From NCBI GenBank assembly GCA_018398815.1, contig CM031614.1, positions 47,172,799 through 47,236,798 of the forward strand: a DNA stretch of 64,000 nucleotides, given 5' to 3'. The stretch comes from Conus ventricosus. Taxonomy: Eukaryota; Mollusca; Gastropoda; Neogastropoda; Conidae. A model generated the notes under the pieces. It did no database searches and was not told the DNA's origin. It was given only the letters and a program-made list of their open reading frames with translations. This document shows positions 45,381 to 58,115 of this stretch, in pieces. The translations under genes and the position numbers were made by a program. Positions within the stretch are counted from its first letter, which is position 1. Each line of letters starts with the position of its first letter.

Positions 45381-47877
45381 TTGGCTTTTTTTCAGTCTGA
45401 AATAAATGAAATGAACATTACAAACAGAGAATGAGTATCATGGGTATCAGCGTATGTATTTTGAAGTGCCATATTTTTAGGATGTTATATAATGAAATGA
45501 AAGTCATTACTGATATTTGCTGGCGTTACTGATACTGATATGAAATTCACTCCTGATGTTTACCATATGACTGATTCACAAATTCTGTTCCCTATGTCCA
45601 CCTTCTGACCAGCCAAGCTCAGTTTGTAATTTATAACTGCTGGATAGCAGAAGCTAATGCTTCGATTGAGATAAGCTAACATCATCCCATCTAGTACCTG
45701 GTCATGTGATTTGTCTCCCCTGCCCATCACAAAGATTAGCCGCTAGAGCCCCTTATTCACTTTAACTTATTGATCAGCAGCTCTTAACGGGTTAACATTG
45801 CACATGGATTAAACACAGCTGTTGTTGTTGTTCTGAATTGTATAGTGTAGCATTGTCTTCCGGTGTACCTTTGTCACGTCTGCTTTCAATGTCATAATTG
45901 CTCATTTGCATTTTTTTTTCTTCTTCCATTGCTGCCAATGGCTATTCCTTGATTCCAGAGTCAAGTAAGTGGATGCCAGTTGTTGGTGTTTATAATTATG
46001 TTCCCTCTCTGCTGCCCACCCTGTCACCCCCTGCTGTTTCCAGCATTTCTCATTGATGGGTTGAAACAGTGTTTTGGAGAAATCTAGTGTGGAATGGTTT
46101 TGACTGCTTCTCCAGGTTCTCGCTGCGTTAAACAGACACAGATGGTGTATGTGCTCGTATTGGAAGTTCGACAGGAAGACATGCATTATTTGTGCTCATG
46201 TTTAAAATGTACAAGTCCTGGATGCACATGAACATTACTGACATGAGAACGCAGGAACTTTATGTGAATCTGTACTAATGTAATTTTAGTGATTGGAAAT
46301 GAATGCACATACACATGCTCACACACGTGTGCGCATACACACATGCATACGTAAGTCTGCATAAACCTGCATGCTCATGCAGACACACTCACACACATTA
46401 CCAACATTAAGTTGATAGTCATGTTGATAGGCTTGATGAGGATATTTGGAGCACATGTGACACCCGTTTTGTTGCTGTTGTTTTGTTCTCTGTTGCTTTG
46501 TTTGTGTAACCCATCAGTGATGTTTAAGAATTCAAACAAGTGCATGTTAAAACTACGTTTCGTCTTTTCACATAACCAGAGGAAGAACTAATCTCACGAC
46601 TGAATTTATTTTGATTCCCACTTCCTCCTTCTGTTATGTCCTTGAAGTGAACCTCCCACCCCTATTGCCACCACTTCCTCCTTCCCCTTTCACCGTTCTC
46701 TATCTTTAAAAAAAAAAAAGTATTTTGATTTCCTTACACACTCTTAAGCAGACATGCTTAACGTATCCTGGTTTGTGTACATTGACTTGTCTGCTTGTTG
46801 TTCGTTTTTTTTCGCTATGTTCAGTTTATCCCCTCCTTCTTTGCTAAACAGCATGTTAGCATACTTGCCATTCTAAACATTCCCATAAAGTAGGCAGGCA
46901 TGAAAAAACCTGAAGTTTCCATCGTCAGTCTTTGAGCAGAATATATTTCCATCTCGGGGAAAAGGATAAGAACTAATTTGTAATACATAGAGACCCATTC
47001 TTGAAAATGAAATGTCAAAGGAGCTGCATTGCTGGGAGTGAGCAAATTAACCTTTTTGTTTCTTTTTGAATTCTTGGAAGTATGAACATGTTCATTCTAA
47101 AATTTCCAGGTTTTTTTTTTTTTTTCAAAAGGTGTTTCTCTAGTTTTCGAATAATTCAGAAAATTCAAAATTTGGTTTGGAAAATTCCCAAATGTTAGAA
47201 TGTCATTCAACGATGTAGGATTTGGATGTCATTTTCAGAAAGGGTAGTTGAAATCTTGCCAATTAAAAACCTAAGTGATATTCAATGGACACCAGAAAAC
47301 TGTGTTCAGGAAAAGGTGCATGGCCTTGAGGGAATTAACACTGCTATTAATAACATGCCCAATTTGCCTCTGCGTTGATCCATGGCAGCAGCATTTTGAT
47401 TGTAGAAGACAGGCAGCTACACTAGAAGAATTAAGGCACCTGTTGTTTGGACTGGTAGGTAATGTGAACAAAAAATTACCTTAGCAGGAAAATTGCTGTT
47501 CTTGAATCTGTATTGTCGTTGATTCACAAGTTAAGACAGTGTGTTCCAGTGTCATCGTTTTTTTGTTTCACCTCCCTCCACCATCCCTGGTTTATTCCTT
47601 ATTCTTTCAACAGTTTGTACCGACTGTTGGTGCCAGCCTGTCTTTCTCTTCTTTTCCATTTTGTCATTTTTCTCTCTTTTCTTACTTGTTTTTAAAGTTT
47701 AGATAATCAGAGATCGGTTCATAAATGCCAGCTCATAGGTATTTGAATTTCAAATGAGATTTCAAAAAGATTTCATGCACATGTATGTGTGCATGCTTAT
47801 TCACATGCACATGTGCACTCTCTCAGTCTGTCACACAAACACTGTCACACACACGCTCGCACACACATGCACGCACG
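45381..47877. other. Intron, no gene seen
   Basis: AT-rich with poly-A at 46709-46719 and poly-T at 47110-47124. No exon recognised. Confidence 0.4.
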
Positions 47878-47881
47878 CACA

Positions 47882-47945
<64 letters not shown>
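47878..47945. repeat. CA microsatellite
   Basis: Pure (CA)n after a CACGCACGCACAC run. Confidence 0.97.
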
Positions 47946-47946
<1 letters not shown>

Positions 47947-48379
47947 GGTGTGTATGTATGAACACTTGATACATAATTTGTGTATTTAGAGTAGTATTGA
48001 CAGACTTATTCAGTAATTCAGTGTGTGTGTGTGTAGATGCCTGATACTTAGAATGTGACAGGTAGTTAACATTATAGTTCTGCATGTTGCAGGATTGCAT
48101 TGAGCAGTTGTTAAGTATTCAGTCTACGAACAATAACATTATTGCTTGTGATGGCAAGTTATATAGCAGTGAAGAACTTAATTTAAAGCAAGAATATCAT
48201 GGTGAATTTCATTTGTATGCGTGCTAGTGTGCATGCATTGTGTGTGTTTGTGTGTGTGTGTATGTGACTGTGTGAAATATTTGTGTGATTTATAACGCAT
48301 TGCTTGATGTCGATTTCTACAAAGTTTTTCAGAGATTGAAAAAAACTTGAGAACTATAGATGATTTTACAGGTCAAAAA

Positions 48380-48397
48380 TTGCGTGTGTGTGTGTGT

Positions 48398-48434
<37 letters not shown>

Positions 48435-48440
48435 GTGTGC
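48380..48440. repeat. GT microsatellite
   Basis: (GT)n with one GG slip, followed by a poly-A run at 48461-48477. Confidence 0.95.
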
Positions 48441-48639
48441 AAGTATAATTACTGCTTTAAAAAAAAAAAAAAAAAAAGTATAGTTACTGCGTGTAATTTA
48501 GACAGTTATGAGTGGATTTTTGCATTTTTTATTGTAAACCTTGAGAAAATACATGCCAAGTTGGGCCCTTTTTTTGCTGCAGATAAATGATTAGTGACAC
48601 CCCAGTGTTAAGAACACAATATGTTTAATGATAGCGTAA

Positions 48640-49650
48640 TGCAGTTGTGAATGACATGTGTTTAGTTATGAAAGATATGGATGACGTGATGCGTATGCTG
48701 ACTGTTTGTTGGGGGAGGGAGAAGGGGTGTGGAGGACAGGACACATTTAGTAACAGTTTGATGTGGTATGTGGATGATGAGATGCGTTTAGTGACGGTGT
48801 GATGTAGGGTATAGATGACATGATTGGTCAGTGAAGAAGGGATGTGGATCACTTGATATTTTTTTGTAACCGTGCAATGTGGGGATGTAGACTACATGAT
48901 GTGTTAAATGATGACATTAGGTAGGATTTGGAGAACGGTGTCTGTGTAGTGAATGTGATGTGAAGTATGGATGATGTGTAGTGATGTTTTGATGAGGGTG
49001 AGGAGGACGTGATGTGTTTAGTGACAGTATGATGTGGTATGTGCATGACGTGATGTGTTTAGTGACAGTATGATGTGGTATGTGCATGACGTGATGTGTT
49101 TAGTGACAGTATGATGCAGGGTGCGCATGATGTGATGTGTTTAGTGATGACACGATACATGATGTGGATGACATAATGTGTTTAGTGATTGTATGATGTG
49201 GAATGTGTATGACATGGTGTTTAGTGACAGTATGATGTGGGGTATGCATGACATGATGTGTTTAGTGACAGTATGATGTGGGATGCAAATAATGTGATGT
49301 GTTAAGTGACAGCATGATGTGGGGTGTGGATAATGTGATGTGTTTAAGTATGATGTGGGGTATGGATGATATGATGTGTTTAGTGACAGTATGATACGGG
49401 ATGTGGATGACGTGACGTGTTTAGTGACAGTATGATGTGGGGGTGTGGATGACGAGATGTGTTTAGTGACAGTATGATGTGGGGGTGTGGATGACGTGAT
49501 GTGTTAAGTGACAGCATGATGTGCGGTGTGGATAATGTGATGTGTTAAAGTATGATGGTGGGGGTGTGGATGACGTGATGTGTTTAGTGATGGCGACACG
49601 TCTCGTGTGGGCAATGTGATGTCTGTGGTGATAGTGTGATGCATGGTCAT
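48640..49650. repeat. 41-bp minisatellite, about 24 copies
   Basis: Unit GTGATGTGTTTAGTGACAGT, then ATGATGTGGTATGTGCATGA and C. Copies at 49021-49110 are nearly identical; both edges are decayed. It ends about 80 bp before the last vinculin exon. Confidence 0.9.
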
Positions 49651-49733
49651 GAATGATAGGATGCGTTCAGGGTTTAACGGGATATGCAGACGACATGACA
49701 CGTTCAGTCACAGTGCATTGTGGGAAATCACAG

Positions 49734-49900
49734 GTTCGGAGGAGGACCAGGAGGCCACGGAGATGCTGGTCGGCAACGCACAGAACCTGATGCAGGCCGT
49801 CAAGGAGACCGTGCGCACCGCTGAGGCCGCCTCCATCAAGATCCGCGTGGACTCGGGCTACACCATCCGCTGGATGAGGAAGCGTCCGTGGTACACATAG
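49734..49900 (+). CDS. VCL: Vinculin last exon: tail end and stop
   Basis: This 167-nt exon has two bases completing Gly, then 54 codons and TAG. It starts SEEDQEATEMLVGNAQNLMQ and continues AVKETVRTAEAASIKIRVDS, GYTIRWMRKRPWYT. This is the last helix and carboxyl arm of the tail, which binds phosphoinositides and F-actin. The penultimate Tyr corresponds to vertebrate Tyr1065, a known Src-type target. Acceptor GGAAATCACAG at 49723-49733. Phase 1 in. Third positions are strongly C/G. Confidence 0.98.
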
Positions 49901-50769
49901 ACGCTCACGGGGATCCACAGGGCCGTGCTGTATCGTGCTCTCCAATGCCCACTGCGTTGTCAGAGGTGTTTGGAGCACATCGTGTCGGCCCCGTGTTTAT
50001 CATCTTTTGTCGTTAAATGTCGGGTGGGTGGATGGACGAATACACAAATAAGGAAAGAAGAGCTGAAAATATATATCAGAACTTTAAAAGTATAATCGAC
50101 ATTTTAATTCCTCTTGGTTTCAAGTGGAGGACTGCCAAAGAAGAGTAGCATTGTGTACTGTCTGTGCTCTTGGCATTGGTGTGTCTGTATGCTCCTCTGT
50201 AGGATGTCTGTCGTCCCTGCTTTCAGAAACGAAGAGGTGGAGAGGTGAGTCAGTAGTATTAATGTTCCTGTTTCTTCTCCTGTGAATTATCGCTGTCGGA
50301 GACATTCAAGTTTAATGTCATAGCAAGTACGTATATTGCATGGTTTGTTTCTTTCTCCTCATATTTATAACAGGTTCAAGTTTATGTCACAGGAAGTACG
50401 TATAATGCATTGTTTGTTTCTTTCTTCTCATATTTATAACAGGCATAAAAGCACAAAATTTGATGAAGTACATTTGGATTTTTCAGAAAACGCAGTTTTG
50501 TTGTTAAAAGGGTGGATTTGATTTCTGACTTGCTTTGTCAAGATATATGGATGTAAAAAGCAGGGCATTTTTTTTTTTTTTTTGTTTCATTTGAACATGT
50601 CATTGAAAAGGTCTTTGATTTTTCCACTCTGAAGAGCAAATCTGCACAACCGTTTTGTGGCTTCAAAGCAAGTTCCGTTTTGTGACAGAACATTTTTGTC
50701 ATGTAAAATGTAATGTCTTGTCCTGCAAGCTTCTTAGATGAAAGTATATGAGTGCACAAGCGCATGCGT

Positions 50770-50828
<59 letters not shown>

Positions 50829-51984
50829 ACACTGCACGGTACCACACACACACACACACACACACACAGAAACACACACAGTGGCACCATTTTAACAGCT
50901 TCAAGCCACTGCTGCTGTGTTGTGTCAGGCACTTGGGATGGGTCACCACCCAGGATGAAATATTGTGACGTCTGTTTGGGGGGGGGGGGGGGGGGGTCAC
51001 AGCTCTAGCTATGGTGAAGGATTCTGTCGGCTGATCCTGTCTTGTCAGCAACAGTCTGTGTACAAACTGAAGGCGAGATACCAGGAGTTGAAAATATTCA
51101 GAATCTACTGGGTAAATTATATTTGTACATCTCTGATTGGTTGAGTGTTGTTTGCTGTTTCATCCCTTGCGTGACAAGAGTTCTTTCTTTGTAACTTGTG
51201 CTGGACTCCTGTCCTGTCCCAGCCTGTTGCCCTGATGTTGAGAAAAATGTAAGAACGTCAAAGGAAAAACTTCTGAGAAATTGGTTTTAGTCTAGTCTGT
51301 ATGTTAACAAACAGATGAAACAAATCGTGTGTCTGTGAGGTAATGTAGAAAGAATTGTCTTGAATAACAGCAAACATATGAAGTAGGTCAGCATGTTTGT
51401 GAAGTAAATGAACAAATTAAGTGTTGTCTGAATATCACAGGTGCGTTGGATCGGTTGTCTGTGAAGTAATAACAAACATTTGAATTGGATCGCACGTCCA
51501 TGAAGCAGTATACAAATAAGTTATAGTCTGAATAATAAGAAACAGGTGCAGTGGACAGTACGTGTTTTAAGGAATGTAGAAATTCAACATTACCTGAAGG
51601 AGACCCACCTGTCACCTGGATGGCCCATCTGTGAAGTACTGTAGCATGCAGCCAGTGTCATGATCCTGGCATCTCAAGCACCATTGTGAACAGGTGGCTT
51701 TGTGTGGGTAGGAATACGTTCTTTGGTTTATAGAACACTGTTCCAAGTGCACCGACTTCCAGTGTACATGGACAGACAAGTGTCACAACCGGCGTTCACC
51801 TGTTTGTTTTACCTGCCATTCTTTTTTTTTTTTTGATAGACATATTTAACTTCAGGATTAGATATTCGGTAGTAAAGACGGAAAAGAGTCCACAGTTTCT
51901 TTCCTTTTTTCTTTTTTTGTTTCGTTTGTCAGCCTTTGATTTGATTCTGTGTTTACCGATTGCCTGATTGACAGCTCGACTTAC
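49901..51984 (+). other. Vinculin 3' UTR and downstream, limits unknown
   Basis: No AATAAA was found close to the stop, so the 3' end cannot be placed. Holds a direct repeat of about 63 bp (CAAGTTTATGTCAYAGSAAG type, 50307-50445), a CA microsatellite at 50770-50880 and a G-run at 50978-50996. Confidence 0.4.
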
Positions 51985-52095
51985 AGTAGGTGTGTACTTG
52001 GTGAAGGGGTTCATGATGGTCAGGTCGTCCTCCTTGAAGGCAGTCGTTAGCCGGAACACTGCCGCGACATACACGCCGGGTTAAACAGCGGTCGA
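51985..52095 (-). pseudogene. Orphan exon-like segment, antisense to the vinculin 3' flank
   Basis: On the - strand a long pyrimidine tract and CTATGCACAG (ending at 52096) precede, and a consensus donor GTAAGT follows at 51984, giving a 111-nt exon. The best protein-like frame reads GVYVAAVFRLTTAFKEDDLT, then IMNPFTKYTPT, with strongly C/G third positions like true exons here. That frame has a TAA at 52083-52081, near the exon start; the frame that is open throughout has poorer composition. It may be a frameshifted pseudo-exon, or a true exon using a later acceptor (CGGCAG, about 52060). I do not recognise the protein. Confidence 0.35.
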
Positions 52096-53705
52096 CTGTG
52101 CATAGTGTAGGAAGAGGAAGAGAGGAGTAGGGGTGGTGTGGGGGTTGGGGGTTGAAGGGGTTCCTGCATTGTACATAATGAATGCATGTGTAAAAGTGTG
52201 GACATTCAACTGTGGTGCTAAACACTCAGACCGTTGTGTGTTGCTTGACACGGGACTCGCTACAGTCATTCTCTCTCACCTTTTGTTCTTTTTTTTTTTT
52301 TCCACTTTGGTCATTTCTTGGTGCGTCGTTTTGACTCGGGACTTTAGTAGCGACTTTTGTCAGTTTGGTTCTCTCTGTATATGTTTTGTTTAGATAAGTG
52401 CATGTGTAAAGACTGCAGCTCCATCTTTGCTCACACACACATACACACACACAGACCCTGTTGGCCTGGTCTTGTGTCCTGTCCCGTCGTGGTGGAGCGG
52501 TAAGGGAGTGTTTGGAGGATTTCACATTGCATTTACAATTCTTGGATCTGAAACCAGCTTAGCCCCATTACACCTAGGCTGAGGGTGATGGAAAGGAGGT
52601 GAACTTGTGTGTGTGTGTGTGGGGAGGATGGGGGAGAGAGGCAAGCAGATGGGGCAGTCTCTTTGTTTCTTGTGTGTTTGCACAGCACAATCGTCTGGTT
52701 TCTTCTTTTCCCAGAACATGTTTGTGTCAATGGCTACCTCACACTACACATGCACCAAGATCATTGTGTAGTCGCTGTTTTAATCCCTGCCTGAAGTCGA
52801 CTAACTAGTGCATGAGGACCTCGCAAAGGAGTGTGCGTTTTATCTTTGTGTTCACATTTTTCTTTTTCATTTTTAAAGAAAAAAACATTTGCTTGCATCT
52901 ATATTCTTTTGAGTGTTGTTTTTTTCCCCTTCTTCTTTTTTTTACATTTGAATACTTTCAATATTTAGATCGATTCCACTCGGCGGGTTTTGAAAAACTG
53001 TAGCCGTTTGATTTTGTATTTTGAAGTGCATCACAGAAAAATAGAGTCATCTTCTGCTAGTTTTACTTACCTTCTTTTATGTCCATCAGTCTTTTTCTAC
53101 TGTATCAGGCTTTTTGTACTTTTGGGGTTTTTATGGAAGTGAGCCTTCTTTCCCCTTCCGTTCGCTTTTACCTTTACCTGTTCTGACTTTTTCTTGTCTT
53201 TCTCAATCTTCTACTTTTCCTCACCTTTACCCATTTTGTTTTCTTTTTCTTATCTTTCCCCACCTTTCCTGTTTTTTGTCATCTTGCCCCACTCTTTTTA
53301 CTTTCCCGATCTTTCCTAGTTTTTCCTGTCCTTTAGAACTTTTTCCATGGACCCAAATTGTCACTACATTAATTTACCAGCCTTTAGTGGACACCTTGGA
53401 ATTTTGCTGCTATGTACACAGTACACGCGGTGTTAGGTTGGATACCAGGTTTAAGCCTGATTTCACTTTTGTTGTTGCACAACTTTGCTACAACACTGAG
53501 TGTTTCACAGCAAATCAGAAACATCAGCTGTTTGTGCATGCAACCGATGCCAGAAGCTTAATTCTTCCCCGTCTCCACCGGCCATGATTTGAAGGAACAA
53601 GTGCGGAGTACAACACCAAGTGTGCAATCATTTCTCTTCAGGCTGCACATTTTTTTCGGTACTCTAGATGTCGTACACCATGGAAGGGCGCTGCAATGGC
53701 TACTG
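52096..53705. other. Downstream sequence, no gene seen
   Basis: T- and CT-rich, with (CA)n at 52432-52454 and a T/C-rich stretch at 53140-53345. Confidence 0.4.
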
Positions 53706-53709
53706 TCTT

Positions 53710-54066
53710 TTCCTGCTAGACATGCTAAGGGGTTTTTTTCTGCTAGACATGCTAAGGGGTTTTTTCCTGCTAGACATGCTAAGGGGTTTTTTTCCTGCTA
53801 GACATGCTAAGGGGTTTTTTCCTGCTAGACATGCTAAGGGTTTTTCCCCCCTGATAGACATGCTAAGGGTTTTTTTTCCTGATAGACATGCTAAGGGGTT
53901 TTTTTCGCCTGCTAGACATGCTAAGGGTTTTTTTCCTGCTAGACATGCTAAGGGGTTTTTTTCCTGCTAGACATGCTAAGGGGTCTTTTCCTGCTAGACA
54001 TGCTAAGGGGTCTTTTCCTACTAGACATGCTAAGGGGTCTTTTCCTGCTAGACATGCTAAGGGGTT
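53710..54066. repeat. 27-bp minisatellite, about 13 copies
   Basis: Unit CTGCTAGACATGCTAAGGGG followed by TTTTTTC, with T-run length varying so units are 26-29 bp. Pseudo-proteins LLDMLRGFF on + and LACLAGKDP on - result from it. Confidence 0.95.
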
Positions 54067-57000
54067 AAGTTGGTAGGAGTCGAAGAGGTGTGTGTATACT
54101 GTTGTCATGTGAGGGAGGTGGAGCGAGACAGAGAGACGGATACGAGACTCGATAATGGTTGGCAGTGATTGGTTTTCAGAGCATCAACACACAGAGCTCA
54201 GGTGGTCGAGACCAGTCTTTCCAAATGATTAGACCAGGTCATTGGAACAGATGAAAAAAATGTCCATAGCATCACGGGACAAATGTCTGCCTCTTGCCAT
54301 TAGGCACAGTGTTTTGCTGAGGTGAATTCTTACAACTTGCTCTCTGGTAGATTGTGAAGCAGAATGGCGCTTAGGTATTGTCTGCCTTGCGAGCTTAGAG
54401 CTGTACAAACATGGGAGAGAGCTTGACCGATACAAAACCTCTCCAGAATGTAGTCAGCGGCACATGATCGAGGGGCTCACTCCCACCAAGGCTGAGATTC
54501 ACCATGCATGGTCAGTATTTTTTCTGAGCGTTATTCTTTTTGATGGAATCGATGCAAAGCTCCTGATTTCAGCAGGCATTTGGGGCACATGGAATTGTCC
54601 ACAAGGAGTGACAACACTAGAAAATTTATGGGTGGATAATTATTATTTCTGGGTACTGGCCTTTTTTATGGGACAGAAGCCGACGTTGGGATTTCAGCCC
54701 GGAGCACATGAAATAACCCGCAAGAGGTGACGGATGACAAACAAGTCGTGTCATTGTGCAGTTCTTAGAAGCGCCCAGTTGGAGTAACAACAGTAGAGCT
54801 AAGATAGAGGCATGAATCTCATATGATCAGAAAGTGATACAGCCGAGTGGGGTTGGATGTCGCACAGTTAAATGGGCAGCGACTGTTTCTTATTGGAGAG
54901 ACTGTCCACTGCAGTCTCAGGTCTGGTTTGTCACACACACACTTAGACTCAGGGTACACTGTTGTCTGTTCTCTGTTCATTTGACCATTCAGCCATTGTA
55001 GTAACGACTAACTGAACTGTGCTTCCCACTACGTGTACTGTGTGTTTGTGTGGTTTTCATAGCTTGCTTTTAGGTTACATCCTTCATGCCCATGGAGGGG
55101 TTAACGTATACATATTTCAATCTTGATTTGTTTGACAACAGCTGAATGTGCAGCAGATCACATGGCCAGTGTTTGGTGCCTGTCTTTGTGAGCATTTTAT
55201 CTTTGGGGGAGGGAGAGGGGCACAGAGGATGGGGTGGTGTGTGAGGCAGGAGGGGTGTTCATTTACTAGTCTTTCATGATCAGTTGTCTTTGGAATAGTG
55301 CTTGGTTTGCACTCTCGTCATCACATGCAATTGGTCCATCATTAGGTCAGGTTTGCAATGAATTTGGCTGAATTTTCATTTTGCTGAATTATGTCAGGTA
55401 TAAATTAGTTTGATGAAATGAATTTAAGTTATGAAGATGATTATTTTTATTTTCCCAAGTCTTAAAAGAATGGAAGAAGACTTTACTTTTGATATTTATG
55501 CTTGAATTAAATGTTTGTATACGAAACTGCATGGATTGTACATACATATTTGCTTTTAGTGTTTTAAATGTTATATCAACATTTCTGCATAATATGAACA
55601 AAACATCAGCGTTCATTGCCTTGGGGATTTTACATTGTGCTGCAATATGAGAGTGTGATCTGCATCTGTCGTATGATTGGCTGGCCAAAACTCATTGGTG
55701 CGCTTGCTTATCTGGTCTGTTTAGCATGCGTTCGCAAGGGAGGGAAAGATTAGGATCATAGTTGTACTCTAGTTCAGAAGTTTGTCGTTATTTTAAATTG
55801 ATAGGATTTTTTTACTTACAAAATTAAGGGCAAAAAACATTTTGTTTATTCAGTGAGAATGTCATAATTCTCTCCCCCCACCCCACCCCTTTTTTTTTTT
55901 TTTCTTTGAGTGTGTGGCGGTTGTTGTAGGTATCGAACTATTCTTCATCTTGTGCATTCCTTGATGGTTTGCCCAAACCTTCTAGTAATTATTTCAGACT
56001 GTTGGCCCCATTTATCAGCTAAACTGCGTCTTGACACCGATTGCAGCAGTTTGCTTGTCGTTATGATACCAGTGTGTATTTGAACGGGTAGGCACTTCAG
56101 TTATTTCATGGTGCATTTGTGTAGTCAGGAATCACTTAGGGCAGCCGTCATGTTATACATCACCGGAACTGTAAAATGTGATGCCAGTGTGGAATGCTTG
56201 ATAAACAGCCTCTTCTATTCTCTGTGCCTTTTTGGCAGCAGCTCATCCTGCCCTGATTGACTTAACTTACATCGACTGTCTCTGACTTGGCATTACTTCA
56301 TTATGAACATTTTTCACAAAAAAAGCAGTAACTTAAAATATAGACTTTTTTTGTTGCACTTTTTGTTCTTTTCCATTTTGATCACAAAACCACTTGAACA
56401 TTGGTATTTTAATTAGCCACCTCAGTTTCTGGATGTTTTTTTCTAATGGAAGAAAATTATTGGGCTAATCGTACAGATACAATTATTGGGATGCTGGAAG
56501 CTTTTAAATATTTAGACCCATAAAACCTTTTCCCCCTCTCCCACCAAGCAGTGTTTAGATAGTGAAGCAAGGAAACATTGTTGAAGATGGTTGCCTTCAG
56601 GTTTTATTTGTATGTAATTTTATCATAAATGATATACAGTATGCAAAACTATATTTATGGTTGTATTCATATAAAGGCTTTCCATGAATTATTCTACTTT
56701 TATACACAGCCCCAAGTCCTCATCCTTTGAGAACTGTAGTCCACATAGACACTTGATGCCTGGCTTTACTGTATGGATGTTAGTAGTGTGCTTTCTTTTC
56801 TTTTCTTTTTTTTTTTTATTGTTCAGTTCATGGAAACTGATATGTTTTTTTTAAAGATGATAGAAATATGCATGAGTGATCTTAGTAGTTCAAGACATAT
56901 ATACATTTTTTTTTTTGTTGCCAATATTAAACTGTGATGTTGACAGTTTATCAATCAAGTTTGTTCTGTGTGGATGTGTGAACGAACAGGTTCTGAACAT

Positions 57001-57470
57001 TACGTTCATGTGAAGGCACCAATGATGTTCAGGCGTAGGGCTTTTACAATGTGACATGTTAAACAATGCTGGCAAGTGTTAAGACTCTTTTTGTATCACA
57101 ACCAATTCCTACTGCTCTAGTAAGAAAAAAAAAAAAATTATGTAAAAAAAAAACTTGCAGATACAAACACGGCACTGCTTATACAAATCTTGTTTTCATT
57201 GGTCTGTGAATCGGGCAACATGAAAAGAAATAGGTTTGTAATCTCTCCAAGTGATGAATTTCTAACCAGAGGACATTAACACCAGCCTCCTCTCACGCCA
57301 ATTATAGCATGCAGCTGCATCAGTAAGTGCCCTACCTCCTTCCTACCTGGTGCTATTCTACTCAAATGTTACGGAGAAACTTCCTAAAAATTTCGCTCTT
57401 CAACCTGTTCAGGACACTGCTGCCTCATGTCAACTGCTTTCCTTGGCCTAGGTCTGCATAGAAAAACTGA
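54067..57470. other. Downstream sequence, no gene seen
   Basis: AT-rich, without recognisable protein, RNA gene or transposon. Possibly part of a long vinculin 3' UTR in its first kilobases; ATTAAA words occur near 55505 and 56924 but nothing shows they are used. Confidence 0.35.
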
Positions 57471-57552
57471 TTGAAAAACAAGCTGTGGTTTTCTTTGTTC
57501 TCCGACTGGCTTGAAAAACAAGCTGTGGTTTTCTTTGTTCTCCGACTGGCCC
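57471..57552. repeat. 40-bp direct duplication
   Basis: TTGAAAAACAAGCTGTGGTT and the following 20 bp (TTCTTTGTTCTCCGACTGGC) occur twice in tandem, identical. Confidence 0.95.
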
Positions 57553-58115
57553 AGAATTTGGCATAATGATCTCAAACAGATCAAGCTTTAATGTAATCAG
57601 AATTAATGTTGCCATCACAACCAGTCGGCTGCCATGTTGGAAAGGGACATACACGATTTTGTACTTTGACAGTAACTATGTTCATATTGTTTTGATAATG
57701 ATAAGGTCAATACTAACACAACAGGAAAACGGAAGCTGTTGGAAAGCAAAAGACTCTTAAATGAGCTGGCAGACTCGCAACACACCCACCTCAGTAGATC
57801 TGAGGCTGCCTTCACCCTTTTTATATTTTCAGGGTTAAATCTGGAACAAAGACAGCATCATGCAAATCAAACAAAGGCTGGAAGACTGGTGAAGGGAAAG
57901 TAATTCATGAAACATGGTAAGGGTTGTGAAAACATGGATACTGACGAGAGTTGGATTAGGAATCTGCTGTTACAAATATACTTGGGACAATGGCACCGAC
58001 TTCTTTCAGCTTTTAAAAGTTGCACCAAGATTTGTCCGCAATAAGTTTAGCACGCACAACCCCATGCCTGCATACTGCCAACTCGGCACCATTCTTTCAT
58101 TAGTTTTAACCTTGA

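Noticed and set aside
52484..52560. tRNA-like word GTGGTGGAGCGGTAAGGGAG
   Set aside because: A-box match is partial and no convincing B box follows at the right distance.
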